A DNA stretch of 64,000 nucleotides from contig NC_044927.1 in assembly GCF_003576645.1 (NCBI RefSeq), positions 18,365,197 to 18,429,196 on the forward strand, in the 5' to 3' direction. Source of the stretch: Ipomoea triloba (taxonomy: Eukaryota; Streptophyta; Magnoliopsida; Solanales; Convolvulaceae). Below, piece by piece: positions 1 to 12,500 of this stretch; the first letter of the stretch is position 1; each line of letters starts with the position of its first letter. The position numbers and the translations under genes were made by a program. A model generated the notes under the pieces. The model had not been told where the DNA came from and did not search any database. It saw only the letters and a list, made by a program, of their open reading frames with translations.

Positions 1-30
1 CAACATAAAATAAATGTGTTTGTCTAGGGT

Positions 31-176
31 ATCACTTGTGTGAGACCGCCTCACGGGTCTCAATCCGTAAGACGGGTCGAATATTTGATTAATGGCTCGG
101 ATCTTTGATTTCATTAATCAAAGATCCGACCCATCTCACGGATTGAGACCCGTGAGACGGTCTCACACATGTATTT
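31..176. mobile_element. Fold-back MITE (GTGAGACC family)
   Basis: The left arm (about 37-80: GTGTGAGACCG, CTCACGGGTCTCAATCCGT) is the reverse complement of the right arm (about 130-170), so the whole unit folds into one long hairpin. There is no coding capacity. A related decayed copy lies at 14523-14668 and a fragment near 27003. The exact ends and target duplication were not resolved. Confidence 0.6.
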
Positions 177-179
177 GTC

Positions 180-485
180 GTTTGTCTAATTTGTATAATT
201 ATTAACTAAGGGTCCGTTTGGAAACCTGAAAAATGTTTTCGGAAAATGATTTTCAGAAAATGACTCATTTTTTGAAAAACATTTTAATTTTTTAGTGTTT
301 GGATAAATGTCTAAAAACTATCTTTTTATGTTTGGCTGAAAGTTAAAAATTTGTATTTTTTTTGTTTGGTTCATTTTCCAGAAAATAAACATACTATTTG
401 TTATAATAATCATAATCAGGGAAAAGGGTCAAATACACTCTCAAACTTTTGGTAAAAAGTCAATTAGGCCCTTGAACTTTTGAAA
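180..485. other. AT-rich gap with a possible TIR element end
   Basis: No gene is seen. At about 208 the sequence GGGTCCGTTTGGAAACC resembles the terminal inverted repeat of a small plant DNA transposon. No matching right end was found, so this is at best a fragment. Confidence 0.3.
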
Positions 486-507
486 TAATAATAATAATAA
501 TAATAAT

Positions 508-546
<39 letters not shown>

Positions 547-570
547 AATAATAATAATAATAATAATAAG
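486..570. repeat. Compound (AAT)n/(AAC)n microsatellite
   Basis: A run of AAT triplets changes to AAC triplets and back to AAT. Confidence 0.95.
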
Positions 571-954
571 AGTTTTTTCTTAAAATGGTCACTCAGCTAT
601 TGCTCATTCTCAATTTTACATTTCGACTTTCACTTGTCATATGTTCTAAGTTTAGCTAATTTGTCCTTTAATTTAGTCTTTGTTAGTAAGCTTACTCGTA
701 CGCTCAATCGTTGTGTCACCTTTTTTCCTGACTATTGTGTGTTTCAAGATCTTAGGACGAAGCAGATTATTGGTAAAGGACATGAGTCTGGTGGCCTCTA
801 CACCCTAAACATTGAGAAGCCAAACTATGTTGCATGTTCGAGTGTTGATTTCCCTTTTAAAGCTCACTGTCGCTTGGGTCATCTGTATCTACCTTTGTTA
901 AAACGATCGTGTCCTCAGTTTAAACATGTGTCTTCGTTACATTGTGAGTGACAA

Positions 955-2290
955 CTAGTTTTTTGCGTAAGTGGAAGAAGAGTGAGTTAGTAGATATATA
1001 GGGAAAGGATAAAACGGAGAAGAAAGTCCCCGAGTGTCGTACTCAAGGAATGTAAATTTGGAAGCTTCAAGCAATCGATAATGAGTGGAATTCAAGTAAG
1101 TCATGCAAGGATCTAAGCAAAACATAGCACAAGAGGATTTGAAAAAAAAATGAGAGATATCAAATGGTAAATGTCAAGCAAAGAAAAACGGCCTAGGATT
1201 GTTCTTATGTTGCAATGTGTAGTAGCGTATTGGATATGAGTTTGTGTACATGAGGTTTGTGATTTCAAGAGGAGTGGTTTGCAAATGCCATAGTCAATTT
1301 TTTGTCTCTACGACCTCTCATAGATCAATATGGCACCTGAGTGTCTATATTCTCTATGAGGCAAATTATCAAACACCTAGCCTACACTCCTTCCCGGGCC
1401 ATGCCTTCTCGAATCTAGGACGAGGAATGTGGTAGGACTTCAAGCCCAACCTAGGCTTAGCAATCTCTTGCCTAAGCCTAGGATTCTAAGATCATTCATG
1501 AAGTCGGGGCCTACTACAAGAACACAATACAAATCATCCTCGACAACAAGAAATGCATGCAAACTTCATCAACAGACTCCATCAATCAGGTTTAGATCAC
1601 ACTAAATAACCACATTGTAACTAGTAAACAATCCTAGTCCTAGAAATTTAGCTACACATGATCTTGAATTGCAACAACATCAAATTGAAGAATATCATCA
1701 TGAAAGTAATGAGAATTAAAAGATCAAAAAGAAATTGATTACCAATGGTCAACTCCATAAGGTTACAAGTATCAAATGGGTGAAGAGTAAGTTCTAATCT
1801 TCAAAGTTGTCACTCCGTTGGACTAGAACTTCCTTCTTCTTCTTGAGAATTGAGAGAGTTTGATAGCTAAAACCTAGAGATAGAAACTGTAAATTGCTAA
1901 ATCTCCAAATTCAAAAAGTCTCTAAGAGTTCTTTTTCCAAAAGTGCCCTAAAAATATAATATTTAAAGCTGAAAGTCGCGCCAAAGTTCACCAGTCTCCA
2001 ACCACGGCACTGCCACGATCATGGCTAGAGTTCACGCCCATTTTCTGGTCGTGATCACGATCGTGGCTTCGCCATGCCGGTGTCATGATCATGACTTGGG
2101 GTCACTTTGTTCCTTCTTCTGTGCTCTTCCAAATGCGTCCCATTTTCAGCTCCTTTGCCATTCTTTTTGTCTATAAATCACCAAAAACACTAGAATTCAC
2201 AAAATAGAAGGCTTTGTAATGCATAATCACATTTAATCGCTTATTATTCACAAATCACGCACAAGTGGTCCAATCTAAATTGACCTTAGA
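955..2290. other. Unidentified insertion inside decayed Copia
   Basis: This stretch splits the GAG-pre-integrase and integrase parts of the surrounding Copia remnant. It has no convincing reading frame. A GC-richer patch at about 1975-2100 contains several partial inverted repeats of the type CACGATCGTGG. The element type was not recognised. Confidence 0.35.
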
Positions 2291-2561
2291 AAGTAGCATC
2301 TTTTGACACTTATAAGTGAGTCTTGTTAATTTTTTAAACACCACTGTGTGAGTTTGAGTCCTACAGTCAATAAACGAGCAACTGCTCCCTTTGAACTTGT
2401 TCATTTTGATGTTTGGGATGCGTGTCCAGTTGTGTCTCAATTGGATACAAGTATTTTGTTACATTTGTGGATGATTATTTTTGTATGACTTAGTTATATT
2501 TCGTGAAAAATCGATCAAAATTATTCTCTCACTTTTGTGTTTTTTTTTGTGTTGAGATTAA

Positions 2562-2650
2562 AACTCAATTCAGTGTTTCTATTCAAACACTATGAAGCGA
2601 TAATGCTAGAGAATATTGTTAACTCAATTCAGTGTTTCTATTCAAACACA
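2562..2650. repeat. Direct repeat of 29 bp, 59 bp apart
   Basis: The sequence AACTCAATTCAGTGTTTCTA and its continuation occur at 2562 and again at 2621, inside the Copia integrase remnant. It is a local tandem-type duplication with a 59-bp period. Confidence 0.7.
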
Positions 2651-3139
2651 TGATCTAAAATGGTATACTCCATCAAACCTTCTATGTGGATACATCATCA
2701 CAAAATATGGTGGTTGAGTGTAAGAATAGACATTTGCTTGAAACTTTGAGAGCCTTGTTGTTTTACATGAATGTTCCTAAACAGTTTTGAGCTGATACAA
2801 TATCCACTACTTGTTTTTTGATCAATTTTATGTCATCTTCTGTCTTGCTTGGTAAGATTCCTTATCAAAGTCTATCTCTTTCCGACTAAGCCCTTATTTC
2901 TCATTGATCCAAAAGTATTTGGTTGTACTTAAGCTCTAGATTATGAAATCCAACAAATTATGTATTAATGTATTTGATACCATTTCTAACGATGTTAAAC
3001 TTTACAATGTTATACCTTTGTTATTGTTATTAAGTTTGAATTTCTTAATATAATATATTTTTCGATTATATTATTGAAGTACTATAGTATAGATTAAGAC
3101 AGGCATGAGATATAAAATAGTGGCATATTTTTATTTTTT

Positions 3140-3559
3140 TATTTTTTAAAATTTAACAACGGACAAAAATCGTAGCAAATTCGTAGCTAAACACATTATA
3201 AAAATAAACAATGGCAACGAAATAGCAACGGAATTATCTGTCGCTAAATATTAGCGACGGATATTTCTGTCTCTACCCTTACAAATTTCGTCACAAGCGA
3301 CGAATTTTTTGTTGGTTTAGCGACGGAATTTCTGTCACTAGATTTAGCAACATAATTTTCTGTCGTTATTCCCTTGCAAATTTCGTCATTAAATCGTCGT
3401 AAAGAGAAAAATAGTGATGGATTATTTTCGGTTATTGACGGATATTTCCGTCGCAAACTTTTGTGACGGAAAAAAATTGCGTCGCTAAGTTCTAGCGATG
3501 GATTTTCACTATTTAGCAACGGAATCTGTCCGTCGCTATTTACGCGTTTTTTTTTGTAG
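3140..3559 (-). mobile_element. CACTA (En/Spm) terminal fragment
   Basis: Read on the minus strand the segment begins at about 3559 with CACTACAAAAAAAACGCG, the canonical CACTA terminal inverted repeat. Many copies of a short subterminal motif (AGCGACGGA and its complement) follow in both orientations. Such repeats are the known binding sites for the TNPA-type protein. No opposite terminus and no transposase were found, so only one end is present. It separates the integrase and reverse transcriptase parts of the Copia remnant. Confidence 0.7.
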
Positions 3560-4760
3560 TGCTTGCTTTGTTAGAGACTTAGAGATGTTCTTCATCATGG
3601 AGCAACCTCCTAGATTTGTTGCTCAAGGGGAGCATGGGAAGGTATGTCGATTTCACAAATCTTTGTATGGTTTAAAACAAAGTCATCAAGCCTAGTTTGG
3701 GAAATTCAATCAAGCAATTGAGAAGTTTGGAATGGTGAAAGGAAAATCTGACCATTCTCTACTTTATAATTGGTCTAAAATAGGTATTATTTTGCTAATG
3801 GTCTATGTGGATGACATTGTCATTACATTATGTGACGTTGATGGTATTACATCTCTCAAGACATTTCTTCATACTCAATTTATGACGAAAGGTTTAGGAT
3901 GCTAAAATATTTCCTGGGAATTGAAGTCACAAGATGTAAGAAAAAGGATATTATTATCCAAATGAAAGTACGCATTTGATCTGTTGACTGAAATAAGAAA
4001 ATTATGAGTTAAATCATGTAATGCTCCCATGATGCCCAATACACAACTCACAAAGGAAGGGGAACTATTTAGAGACCCGAAAAGATATAGAAGGCTAGTT
4101 GAGAAGCTAAACTATCTTACGGTGACTCATCTGGATATTGTATATTCGGTTAGTGTGGTGAGTCAGTACATGTCATCTCTAACAAATGATCATTAGGGTG
4201 TTGTGGAACAAATCCTTTATTATCTAAAAGGAGCTCTTAGAAGAGGATTTCTATATAGAAATTATGGGCATACCAAAGTTGAGTGTTTTACATATGCTAA
4301 TTGGGCAGGGTCTAAGAAAGTTCAAATATCTACAACCTGATATTGTGTCTTCTTTGCTGAGAATCTAGTTTCATGGAAGAGTAAGAAGCAAAACATTGTA
4401 TCACGATAAAGTGTAGTTAGAATACAAGGCTATGGCACAATTTGCATGTGAGGTAATATGGATATATCATTTGTTGAAAGAAGCAGGTTTCAAAACTCTT
4501 ATTCCTGTAAAAAAAAATAAAAATTGGTGTGATAATCAAGCTGCTCTTCATATTGCATCCAATCTTGTCTTTCATGAACAAACCAAGCATATTGAAGTTA
4601 ACTATCACTTTGTTCGTGAGAAAATATAACAAGGCTTGATATCTATACGATTTGGGAAGACTGGAGAACAACTCTGGCTCGGAGATCGTTTTACGAAAGC
4701 TTTAAATGGTACTTGGGTTAATTATCTATGTAACAAGTTAGGCATGATTGTAAATATGCA

Positions 4761-6117
4761 CAAATTGTGATCACTTGATCTTAGGGATAACTAGCATGGT
4801 TGTAGGGATAATGTTTCATTTCCAATATTACATTGTTTCATTTTTTTTAATACAACTGACTCTATTACGCTGCTTTCCAAATCGTTTTTTTCTTCTATAC
4901 TTTTTCAACCTGTTGTAACACAAAGAGTCAATACCGCCTTCACTGAGGCTCGATAGGCTCAATCTCATGACCTCCCATATGGGAGAGTCACTACATGCCA
5001 TCTGAGCACAAGGTGCTTGGCAATATTTGGGAGTTTTAATTTAGAAGAGATTCTCATTAATCAACCTAGGGATTAGTTGTTAATACTCGTGAAAAATATA
5101 TTAGTATAAATTAAGATGTCTCACAGTCTCAAGAATATATAATTGTTGTTGGCATTTATTTATTACAGTCAATGATGTCCTAAGGGATTCATAGATTCAA
5201 GTACACTACCTTTATTTATTGGTTGTCTTCCTAAATTTTGCTTGGTTCTCGCTTCCTATCTTGGGTATTGATTAATCTTTCATTTTCATTTTAAATTGAT
5301 CCATCACCAGATATTTAGGCTAGATAATAAAATCACAGCTAGTACTAGTACTCGTAGTCCGTATGAGATACAACACTAGCTTGTTACTCAATCTTCTATA
5401 CTAAAAATGATAGGTGCACTTGTCTAATCGGATTGTATAGTTGTAAATCGAGTATCAATGCCATTACTTCTTACTTGGGGATTATTGATAATTTACATGA
5501 ATGAAACCCACTCTTTTCTCTTTGATTTTTTTCCCTTCCTTTTCCATATCCCTTGCTGAAATTTTGATCCCCATCCCTCTATTTCTTTAATTCTACTTTG
5601 GTCCTTAGATCACCACATTTAGTGTCAAAGCAAGTCACAAGTTCAAATCCCATTGAATGCATGTTGTGGAGTTGAGAATAGCAAGTGCTAGGAGGAGTAT
5701 TGTTGGACAAATCTTGGAGGATTGAGTCGTGTATCATGTCATCAAAATTCAGCACTAATTGCTACTCAAGAATAATAAAATAAAATTATGATTTTGCTAC
5801 TAGGTATAACTTTTGATTTAATAGTAAGTATTTTATCCTAACAATTGATATTAGAGCACATTGAGCCTCTAACGCTATGACTTAACAAACCTTTGAAGAA
5901 AAAGTTCAAGAGCTCAATGACATATTTATAAAGTTTGAGGATCAATTGAAACAAACCAAAAAAGGAAACCTTGCATGGACTCTTTGCTCATATGTCTACT
6001 CAAATGAGTGAGATAGAGGCAAAGCTAATGAGAGCCATGCGACTCAATATCCCTTATCCACCATTAATGACCATCCGACTATCTAGGCATCTACTAACCA
6101 ACAGAGTATCCTACAAT
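4761..6117. other. Intergenic region, no feature recognised
   Basis: AT-rich DNA with no supported coding region. It ends at the target duplication of the hAT element that starts at 6118. Confidence 0.5.
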
Positions 6118-6179
6118 CAGGGGCGGATCCACAATGGAGGCAATGGATTGAATGTCCAAATGTGGTTGTTGCAAATATG

Positions 6180-7095
6180 GCTAGAAGTATGTTGTTGAAA
6201 TTTGATAAATATTGGGAGGTAGTTTATGGACTAATGGTTGTGGCTAATGTTCTTGACCCTAGATATAAGTTAGATGTGGTGGAGTTTTTTTTTGCCTAAA
6301 TTATATGGAGACAATGCTCAACAAGAAATGGATAGGGTTATGAAATATTGTGTGGATTTGGTGAAAGAATATCAAAAGGTTCCTCAAGCTACCAATAATG
6401 CTCAAATTGACTCTGAAATCTCAGTAGAGAGTGGATCTGAAGATGAGGGTTTTTTTTTTTTTTTTTTTTGTTTTGGATTCGATGCATATTAGGGTAAAAG
6501 TAGTTCCACAAGGAGTTTGAAATAAGAGGGAACAAGTATTTGGAAGAAGAAAAACAGCCAAGAAATGATTCTAAGTTTAATGTTTTAATTTGGTGGCAAG
6601 GCGTTGGACTTCGTTATCCAACATTGCGAAAGATTGCAAGGGATATCTTAGTTGTTCCTATTTCTACTGTAGCATCAAAATAAGTTTTTAGCACTGGTGG
6701 TAGAGTGGTAACTCCTCATTGAAGTAGGCTTCATCCGAAAACGTTGGAGGGGTTAATGTGTTCGCAAAGTTGGTTGTTAAAAGATGTCAAAGGCCAAGGT
6801 AATCAAATTTTATTAAATGGAATTTATATATTGTTTTATGATATTGTATATTACATATTTATTGTTTATTGTAGTGCGTACTTGGAAAGATGCATATGGT
6901 ACAATTTTTTATGATTGTGGGATTAGTCCAGAACAATTTGAGCAGCTTGAGGTATATATATATATTAAACTTCTATAACTATTCATATATTGTGAAATTA
7001 AATGGATTAACTTAAAAAAAAAAAGTTTGAACAATTAATTGAATTATTTTGTTTTTGATTTTCAGATTGGAGAAGACGATTGTGAAGAATGAAGA
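6180..7095 (+). pseudogene. hAT-family transposase remnant (RICESLEEPER-like)
   Basis: About 6187-6430 encodes the central region of plant hAT transposases (KFDKYW, VANVLDPRYK, FFLPKLYG). About 6540-6790 encodes the C-terminal dimerisation domain (LIWWQGVGLRYPTLRKIARD, PISTVAS, FSTGGRVV, SRLHPKTLEGLMCSQSWL). In-frame stops interrupt the dimerisation domain, for example directly after the TVASK stretch and before SRLHP. A poly-T run near 6450 also disturbs the frame between the two domains. The BED zinc finger and the N-terminal half are missing. It lies inside the hAT termini at 6118 and 8820, so it is the element's own transposase, now inactive. Confidence 0.8.
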
Positions 7096-7337
7096 TTGAA
7101 GAATGAATATTTGAAGAAGATTGTGAATAATGCTTTTATTGTATTGCTATTGTATTGTTGGACTATTTGCAATTTGAACTATTTGAAGAACATTTTACAT
7201 TTGGAGTTTAGACTATTTTTAATTTGTATTTGCTATTTGTGGATTGGAATTTGAACTTTGGTACTTCGTATTTTTTAAATTGTTATTTTTTATTTTTTAT
7301 TTATTAAAAATTGTACTAAAATAGCACTTTGACTAGG

Positions 7338-7476
7338 AATTGACCGGGGACGGGGATTCCTGTCCCCGCCAAATTTCCCGCGGGGACGGGGATGGAGAAT
7401 CTTTCCCCTTCCCCGCCGGGGACGGGGACGGGGTCGGAGTGGCGGGGACGGGGGTACCCCTCCCCCGCCCCGCCCC
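7338..7476. repeat. G-rich/C-rich minisatellite (GGGGACGGGGATGG-like)
   Basis: Runs of four G alternate with short spacers, followed by the complementary C-rich pattern. The spacing (G4 runs separated by 1-3 bases) would allow G-quadruplexes on one strand and a hairpin between the two halves. It is by far the most GC-rich patch of the neighbourhood. Confidence 0.85.
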
Positions 7477-7509
7477 GCCCCATTGCTATTCCTACTCCCA
7501 TCCCATCCC

Positions 7510-7512
<3 letters not shown>

Positions 7513-7572
<60 letters not shown>
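7513..7572. repeat. (TA)n microsatellite
   Basis: An uninterrupted TA dinucleotide tract of about 60 bp inside the hAT element. Confidence 0.97.
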
Positions 7573-7574
<2 letters not shown>

Positions 7575-7732
7575 CCTAATATATATGCTAGGAAAACGTC
7601 TATAACTACTAAATATACATAAATTTAACCAAAGGATGAACTAGCCTATTTGGTAAGGTATATCAGTATATGTTAGTTTCTTAAATGTTATCCCTAGTCA
7701 ACAATATTTATGGTTCGGCCCCTAGGCATTTA

Positions 7733-8733
7733 GGGGGGTGTATTCAATCACGACTTTCATGAACTTTTAAATACTTTTATCAACTTTAAAAGTTTGGTGG
7801 TATTCAATTTAGACTTTTATAAACTCTTTAAAAGTCTACCTGTATTCAATTCAAACTTTTCAAAACTCTTTAAAAGTATACAGGTATTCGATTAAGACTT
7901 TTATAGAGTTTTTAAAAGTCTACTGGTATTCAAAAAGTTATTGACTTTCACAAACTCTGTCAGAATAGGATTTCTATTGACTTTTTCTTCATTAATATAA
8001 ATAGATAAAATCCAACCCTCAAACCCCAAACTTTTCAACATTCCCTACAGACTTTTTTTCCTCTATCTAAACTAGGCAAATTTTTCATCAATTTTACGGT
8101 ACGTTTCAAATCTTTCATAAATACCAATTTTTTTTTATGTTCAAGCAAATTCAACACTCCCCCAAACTTTTCAAGATTCTTCACAATTTTTTTCCCTCTA
8201 TTTAAACCATAAACTTTTCATTAATTTTACGGTACGTTTCAAACCTTTCATAAATACCATATACTTTGCTACGAAAAATTATTATTTAATGATGTTTAGA
8301 GCAAATTGCTGCTCGCAAAAAGAAAAAAAAAATAACTTGCTGCTCGCAACAGCAGCAATCTGCTGCGAACAGTAGCAGCTTGCTGCTGTTCGCAGCCTGT
8401 TGTTGCTGCTGGTTGCAACAAACATTTACAATTTAAAATTTTTATTTAATTTATTTTTATAAAAAAATTATTAATAATATATTAATATAAGTTATAAAAT
8501 GTTTGTAGGGGTGTATTCAATTTAGATTTTTAATGATTTTTAGACTTTTTAATATTAAAAAGTTTTTAAAAGTTTATAAATGTTTGTCATACAGATATTT
8601 ATAAATTCTTACAAAGTTTATGAATGTTTAAAAGATTCTAGTAAAGTATACAAAAATTATACAAAAGTCAATTAAAATCCATCACTTTAAAAGTATTTGA
8701 AAGTCTTTAAAAGTCTTGATTAAATACACCCCC
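7733..8733. mobile_element. PIF/Harbinger-like TIR element nested in the hAT element
   Basis: The left end GGGGGGTGTATTCAAT mirrors the right end ATTAAATACACCCCC. TTA occurs on both sides (7730-7732 and 8734-8736), which fits the 3-bp TWA target preference of PIF/Harbinger elements. There is no transposase. The left subterminal part carries several copies of a roughly 55-60 bp repeat (TATTCAATTYAGACTTTTAT...). A second internal GGGGTGTATTCAATTTAG at about 8513 suggests a smaller related element fused at the right. Confidence 0.65.
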
Positions 8734-8828
8734 TTAGTTTTTTTTTTTTTTTTTAGAATATCTCATTAGTTTTAATCATTCACCGTACCCCATTGTAGAA
8801 GATTTCTGGATCCGCACCTCCCTACAAC

Positions 8829-9501
8829 ACAATGGAGAGGTAACACAATATTCTTTTTTCCTTAAAATGCTGATTTTGAGTTTGGAGAGAGTAGTATACA
8901 AAATAGAAATTAGCAAGGAACTCCAATGCATATCTCTAATGATTTACCCCAGTAAAAAAACTTTGAACCTCCACAACCACAACCCAGAAAAATTGAAAAT
9001 GATCTATTTTTCTTTATCCCAGCTGGAAAATATTTGTGGGCTTTAATTGCTTTGTATATGGTGAAAGTTCAACCTTTATAGCATGAAATAAGGAGACTTA
9101 AACCTTGTTTTTATGTCAGACACGGTTTAGTAATTGATAGACCTCTCCTTCCCTTTTAGCGGTTGAGGTATTCTAGCGATGGAACTTCAGAAGTAAGTCT
9201 GACTCAATCTTTTTCTTCATCTTGTTTTGTAAAACAAGGATTAGAGGTGTTGAGTAGATGCCCAACAAAATGCCTTAGAAACTTTGGTGAATTAGGAAAA
9301 AATAACAAAGAAAAAAAAGAGTTTCTGTTGGATTGAAGGAAAATACAAGTTATATATGAGACCTTTCTCTTGATGCTTGAAGACCACAGAGCTATCAGCT
9401 ATACAAGACATGTCTGAATCATTTAGTGAGGAATATTATGTTAGGCTACTTTGCAATTCATAGAGGTTTATGCTCTTAATTTAATCTCCTCAATTCAAAA
9501 A
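8829..9501. other. 3' flank of the receptor kinase gene
   Basis: No coding region is seen. It lies downstream of the stop codon of the minus-strand GSO1-like gene and should contain its 3' UTR and polyadenylation site. I could not place either exactly. Confidence 0.5.
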
Positions 9502-12500
9502 CTATGGGTAAGGATCTGTGCTTGTCTTCTGAAAATGAACAGCCTTGTCTTTAAATGTATGCATCAGCAGATCACACACTTGGCGAGAAGATGGCCTTTC
9601 AGCCGGAGCAGTTTTTGTGCATTGCAGTGCAATCTCCAGCACCTGGAATGCAGCAGCTTCTTCATTGGGCAACAATGGTTTCAAGGCGGGATCGATTAGC
9701 TCCTCACGGGCTAATCCCGGCATCTCGATGCCAGACTCGACCCATCTTACCATGTCTATATGCTCCCCGAAACTCCCATCAGTTGGCATCCTTCCACACA
9801 CAAGCTCCATCAGCACAATCCCCATGCTGTAAACGTCACTCTTCTCGGTTGCCTTCAATGAGTAAGCATACTCTGAAAAACAAGAAAGATCAGCTTTGTT
9901 AATCTGTAAGTCAAATGTCTGTTTAAATTCCTAGCTGACAATTTTCTTACCTGGTGCAATGTAGCCATAAGAGCCAGCGAACCACGAGTTTGATTCTGTG
10001 TTTACAGAGTCGTAATTATCTGTAAGGGCTTTGGCTAGCCCGAAATCCCCTAGATGTGCTTCCATGTTTGAGTCTAGCAGAACATTACTCGATTTGATAT
10101 CTCGGTGGATGATCTTAGGCACGCAGTCGTGGTGAAGGTATTCAACTCCTTGTGCTAATCCCATAGCTATCTTCAGCCTTGCTTCCCAGTCGAGGCTCTT
10201 CTTGCTCTTGTTATTTGCGGGCTGGTTATGCAGCCAATCCCACACACTCCCATTCTCCATGTACTCGTATATCAGCACATTTGAACCTTCCCCTTTATTA
10301 CTACAATATCCCATCAACCTCACCAAATGCCTATGCCTTATCCTCCACAATGTCTTAATCTCTCTCGCGAAGCTTTTATCTAGGAAGAGATCATCCTTTC
10401 TTGGTATTCTCTTGATTGCTACTGTTTCTCCATTGAACAGCTCGGCTTTGTAGACAGTGGCTGACCCCCCGGACCCGATGATGAACTCATCGCTTAGATT
10501 GTTGGTGGCTTCCATAATATCATCCCATCTGATATCTCGCTTTTTAGCAGCATTTGCAAAGAGTGGTCTCCTTTGTGCTTGGGAAGAGCTGGAAGACAAG
10601 GCATACTTCTCTTTGCCTCCTCTCCTATAGGCTTCTCTATTGTGTTTGAAAAAGAAGGCCGCTCCCATAAACAGTAGAATAATTGCAACCGTAGCTGATA
10701 TGGCCGAGATTACCACCACCATTGTATTACTTAGCCCCAACCCCTTATTTCTAGACACCTTATCTCTGCAACTTCCAAGAGGACTTCCGCAAAGATGAGA
10801 GTTTCCAACAAACGAATCGACTGGCCAGTGTGCGTATCGCTTGTCCAATTCCCCTTCGAGTTCATTGTAAGACAGGTTCAGTCTGCCCAGGCTGCTCATT
10901 TCAGCTACTTGAGGTGGAATCTCCCCTGCGAGATCATTATGAGACAGATCAAGTGCTTCAAGCTTGGAGAGAGTTCCAATAGAGGGTGGAATTTCTCCAC
11001 TGAGGTTATTGTAACTGAAATCCAGGACACTTTGAAGATCCTTGAGTTGCCCAACCTCACTGGGAATTTCTCCACTAAAGCGGTTTCGTGATAGCCGGAG
11101 TTCATAGAGCTTGCCCAAGCCACCAATGGTTGAAGGTATTGATCCCGAGAGGTGGTTATCCTCAAGATTGAGAACATTGAGGGACTTCAAGTTTCCAATT
11201 TCAGATGGAAGGGTTCCATTCAACGAATTCTTTTCTAGTGACAGAACCAAAAGCTTGGAGCAGTTGAACAACTCTGGAGGGAGAGATCCAGAAAACTGAT
11301 TAGAAGATAGCTTAAGTTCACCCAAAAGAGGCAACCTTCCAAGCCAAACAGGGATTGGTCCAGAGAGAAGATTATTATTGAGATCAAGATGAGTCAGCTT
11401 CCTACAAAGTGAGAGCTGTGGAGGAATAAAACCACTAAGCTTATTTCCAGAGAGATCTAACAGTGATAATTCGCGGATTAATCCCAATGTCCATGGGATT
11501 TTTCCAGTGAATCTGTTGCTCCCCAACCTTAGCCTATCAAGAGAAGGTGAATTTCCCAGAAGGGAAGGAATTTCTTGATCAAATGCATTGTTTGTAACAT
11601 CAAACGACAGGAAAGAATGTGAGGTGCAGATTGGAGCAATACTCCCAGTGAAATTGTTATGAGAAAGATTGATTCTTGTCAGGTTCCCAAGGTTTCTTAG
11701 ATCATCTGGGAGATCACCTTCAAGAGAATTATTGTAAAGCATGAGCCTTGTGAGAGCTGGAAGATAACCAAAAGTTGCAGGAATGGGACCCGAAAGGCGA
11801 TTATCAGCCAAGTCAAGAGTATCTAATTGGTGACAGTTTCCCAAGCTGGCCGGAATCTCACCGGAGAGATCATTCTCTCTTAGGTGAAGGAAAAACAGGT
11901 GCTTTAGCCTCCCAATGGTGATGGGGATTTTTCCGGTGAACTGGTTTCCATAGAAATCGATGAATTGCAAGCTGGAACAGTTTCCAATCTCTACAGGGAT
12001 CTCGCCGGAGAAGTGATTCTCATAGAGAAAGATAATCTGAAGATTCCCAAGCATTCCAATCTCCCTAGGCAGTTCCCCATGAAGATTGTTATGAAACAGC
12101 GACAAAGTCTGGAGATTGGTAAGGTTTGCTACAGAGGGAGAAATTGTACCCTCCAAGGTGTTGTTGTTGAGGACAAGATCAGTCAATTGGGTAAGCTCAT
12201 AAAGCTCTTCCGGTATGGAACCATTGAGAGTATTGTTGGACAAATCGAGCTGCTGAAGCGCCCTGCATTGGCTCAACTCCGGCGGGATCTCACCGGAAAG
12301 CCCAGTTTCCGAGAGCATCAAGAGCTGCAGACTGGTGGCATTGGAACACAAGGATTTGGGTATGGTGCCGGAGAGATTGTTGCTAGTTAAAGCCAAGAAT
12401 TGCAGCTGACCCATACTGCCAAATTCTCCAGGGAGTTCACCGGTAAGCCTATTTCCAGACAAGTCTAAGCTCTGAAGATTGGTCAATTTTGCCAGGGACT

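Larger units (their letters stand above)
634..4760 (+). pseudogene. Decayed Ty1/Copia polyprotein, interrupted twice
   Basis: Pieces of one Copia polyprotein appear in order on the plus strand. The GAG-pre-integrase region is at 634-951 (ending in a HCRLGHL zinc-finger-like stretch). An integrase core follows at about 2290-2960, including a QNGVVECKNR stretch. Reverse transcriptase is at 3580-3950 (EQPPRFVAQGE, SLYGLKQ, then YVDD at about 3807). RNase H is at about 4200-4750 (WCDNQAA, HIEVNYHFVRE). Stops and frameshifts break every domain. Unrelated DNA separates the first two parts (955-2290), and a CACTA terminal fragment with flanking AT-rich DNA separates integrase from reverse transcriptase (about 3000-3560). 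No LTR pair or target duplication could be identified. This is an old, inactive insertion. Confidence 0.85.
6118..8820 (+). mobile_element. hAT transposon with dead transposase
   Basis: The left terminus CAGGGGCGGATCC at 6118 is matched, with two substitutions, by the reverse-complement right terminus GGATCCGCACCTC ending at 8820. An 8-bp target duplication flanks it: CCTACAAT at 6110-6117 and CCTACAAC at 8821-8828, 7 of 8 matching. Inside lie a broken hAT transposase on the plus strand (about 6180-6790), a GC-rich repeat, a long (TA)n tract and a nested TIR element (7733-8733). The imperfect duplication and decayed frame indicate an old insertion. Confidence 0.75.

Noticed and set aside
7340..7622. 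Proline/arginine-rich and Tyr-Ile repeat open frames
   Set aside because: They are translations of the G-rich minisatellite and the (TA)n tract.
11965..12390. A 141-codon plus-strand open frame
   Set aside because: It lies antisense to the LRR region of the GSO1-like gene. Repetitive LRR codons give long antisense frames by chance.
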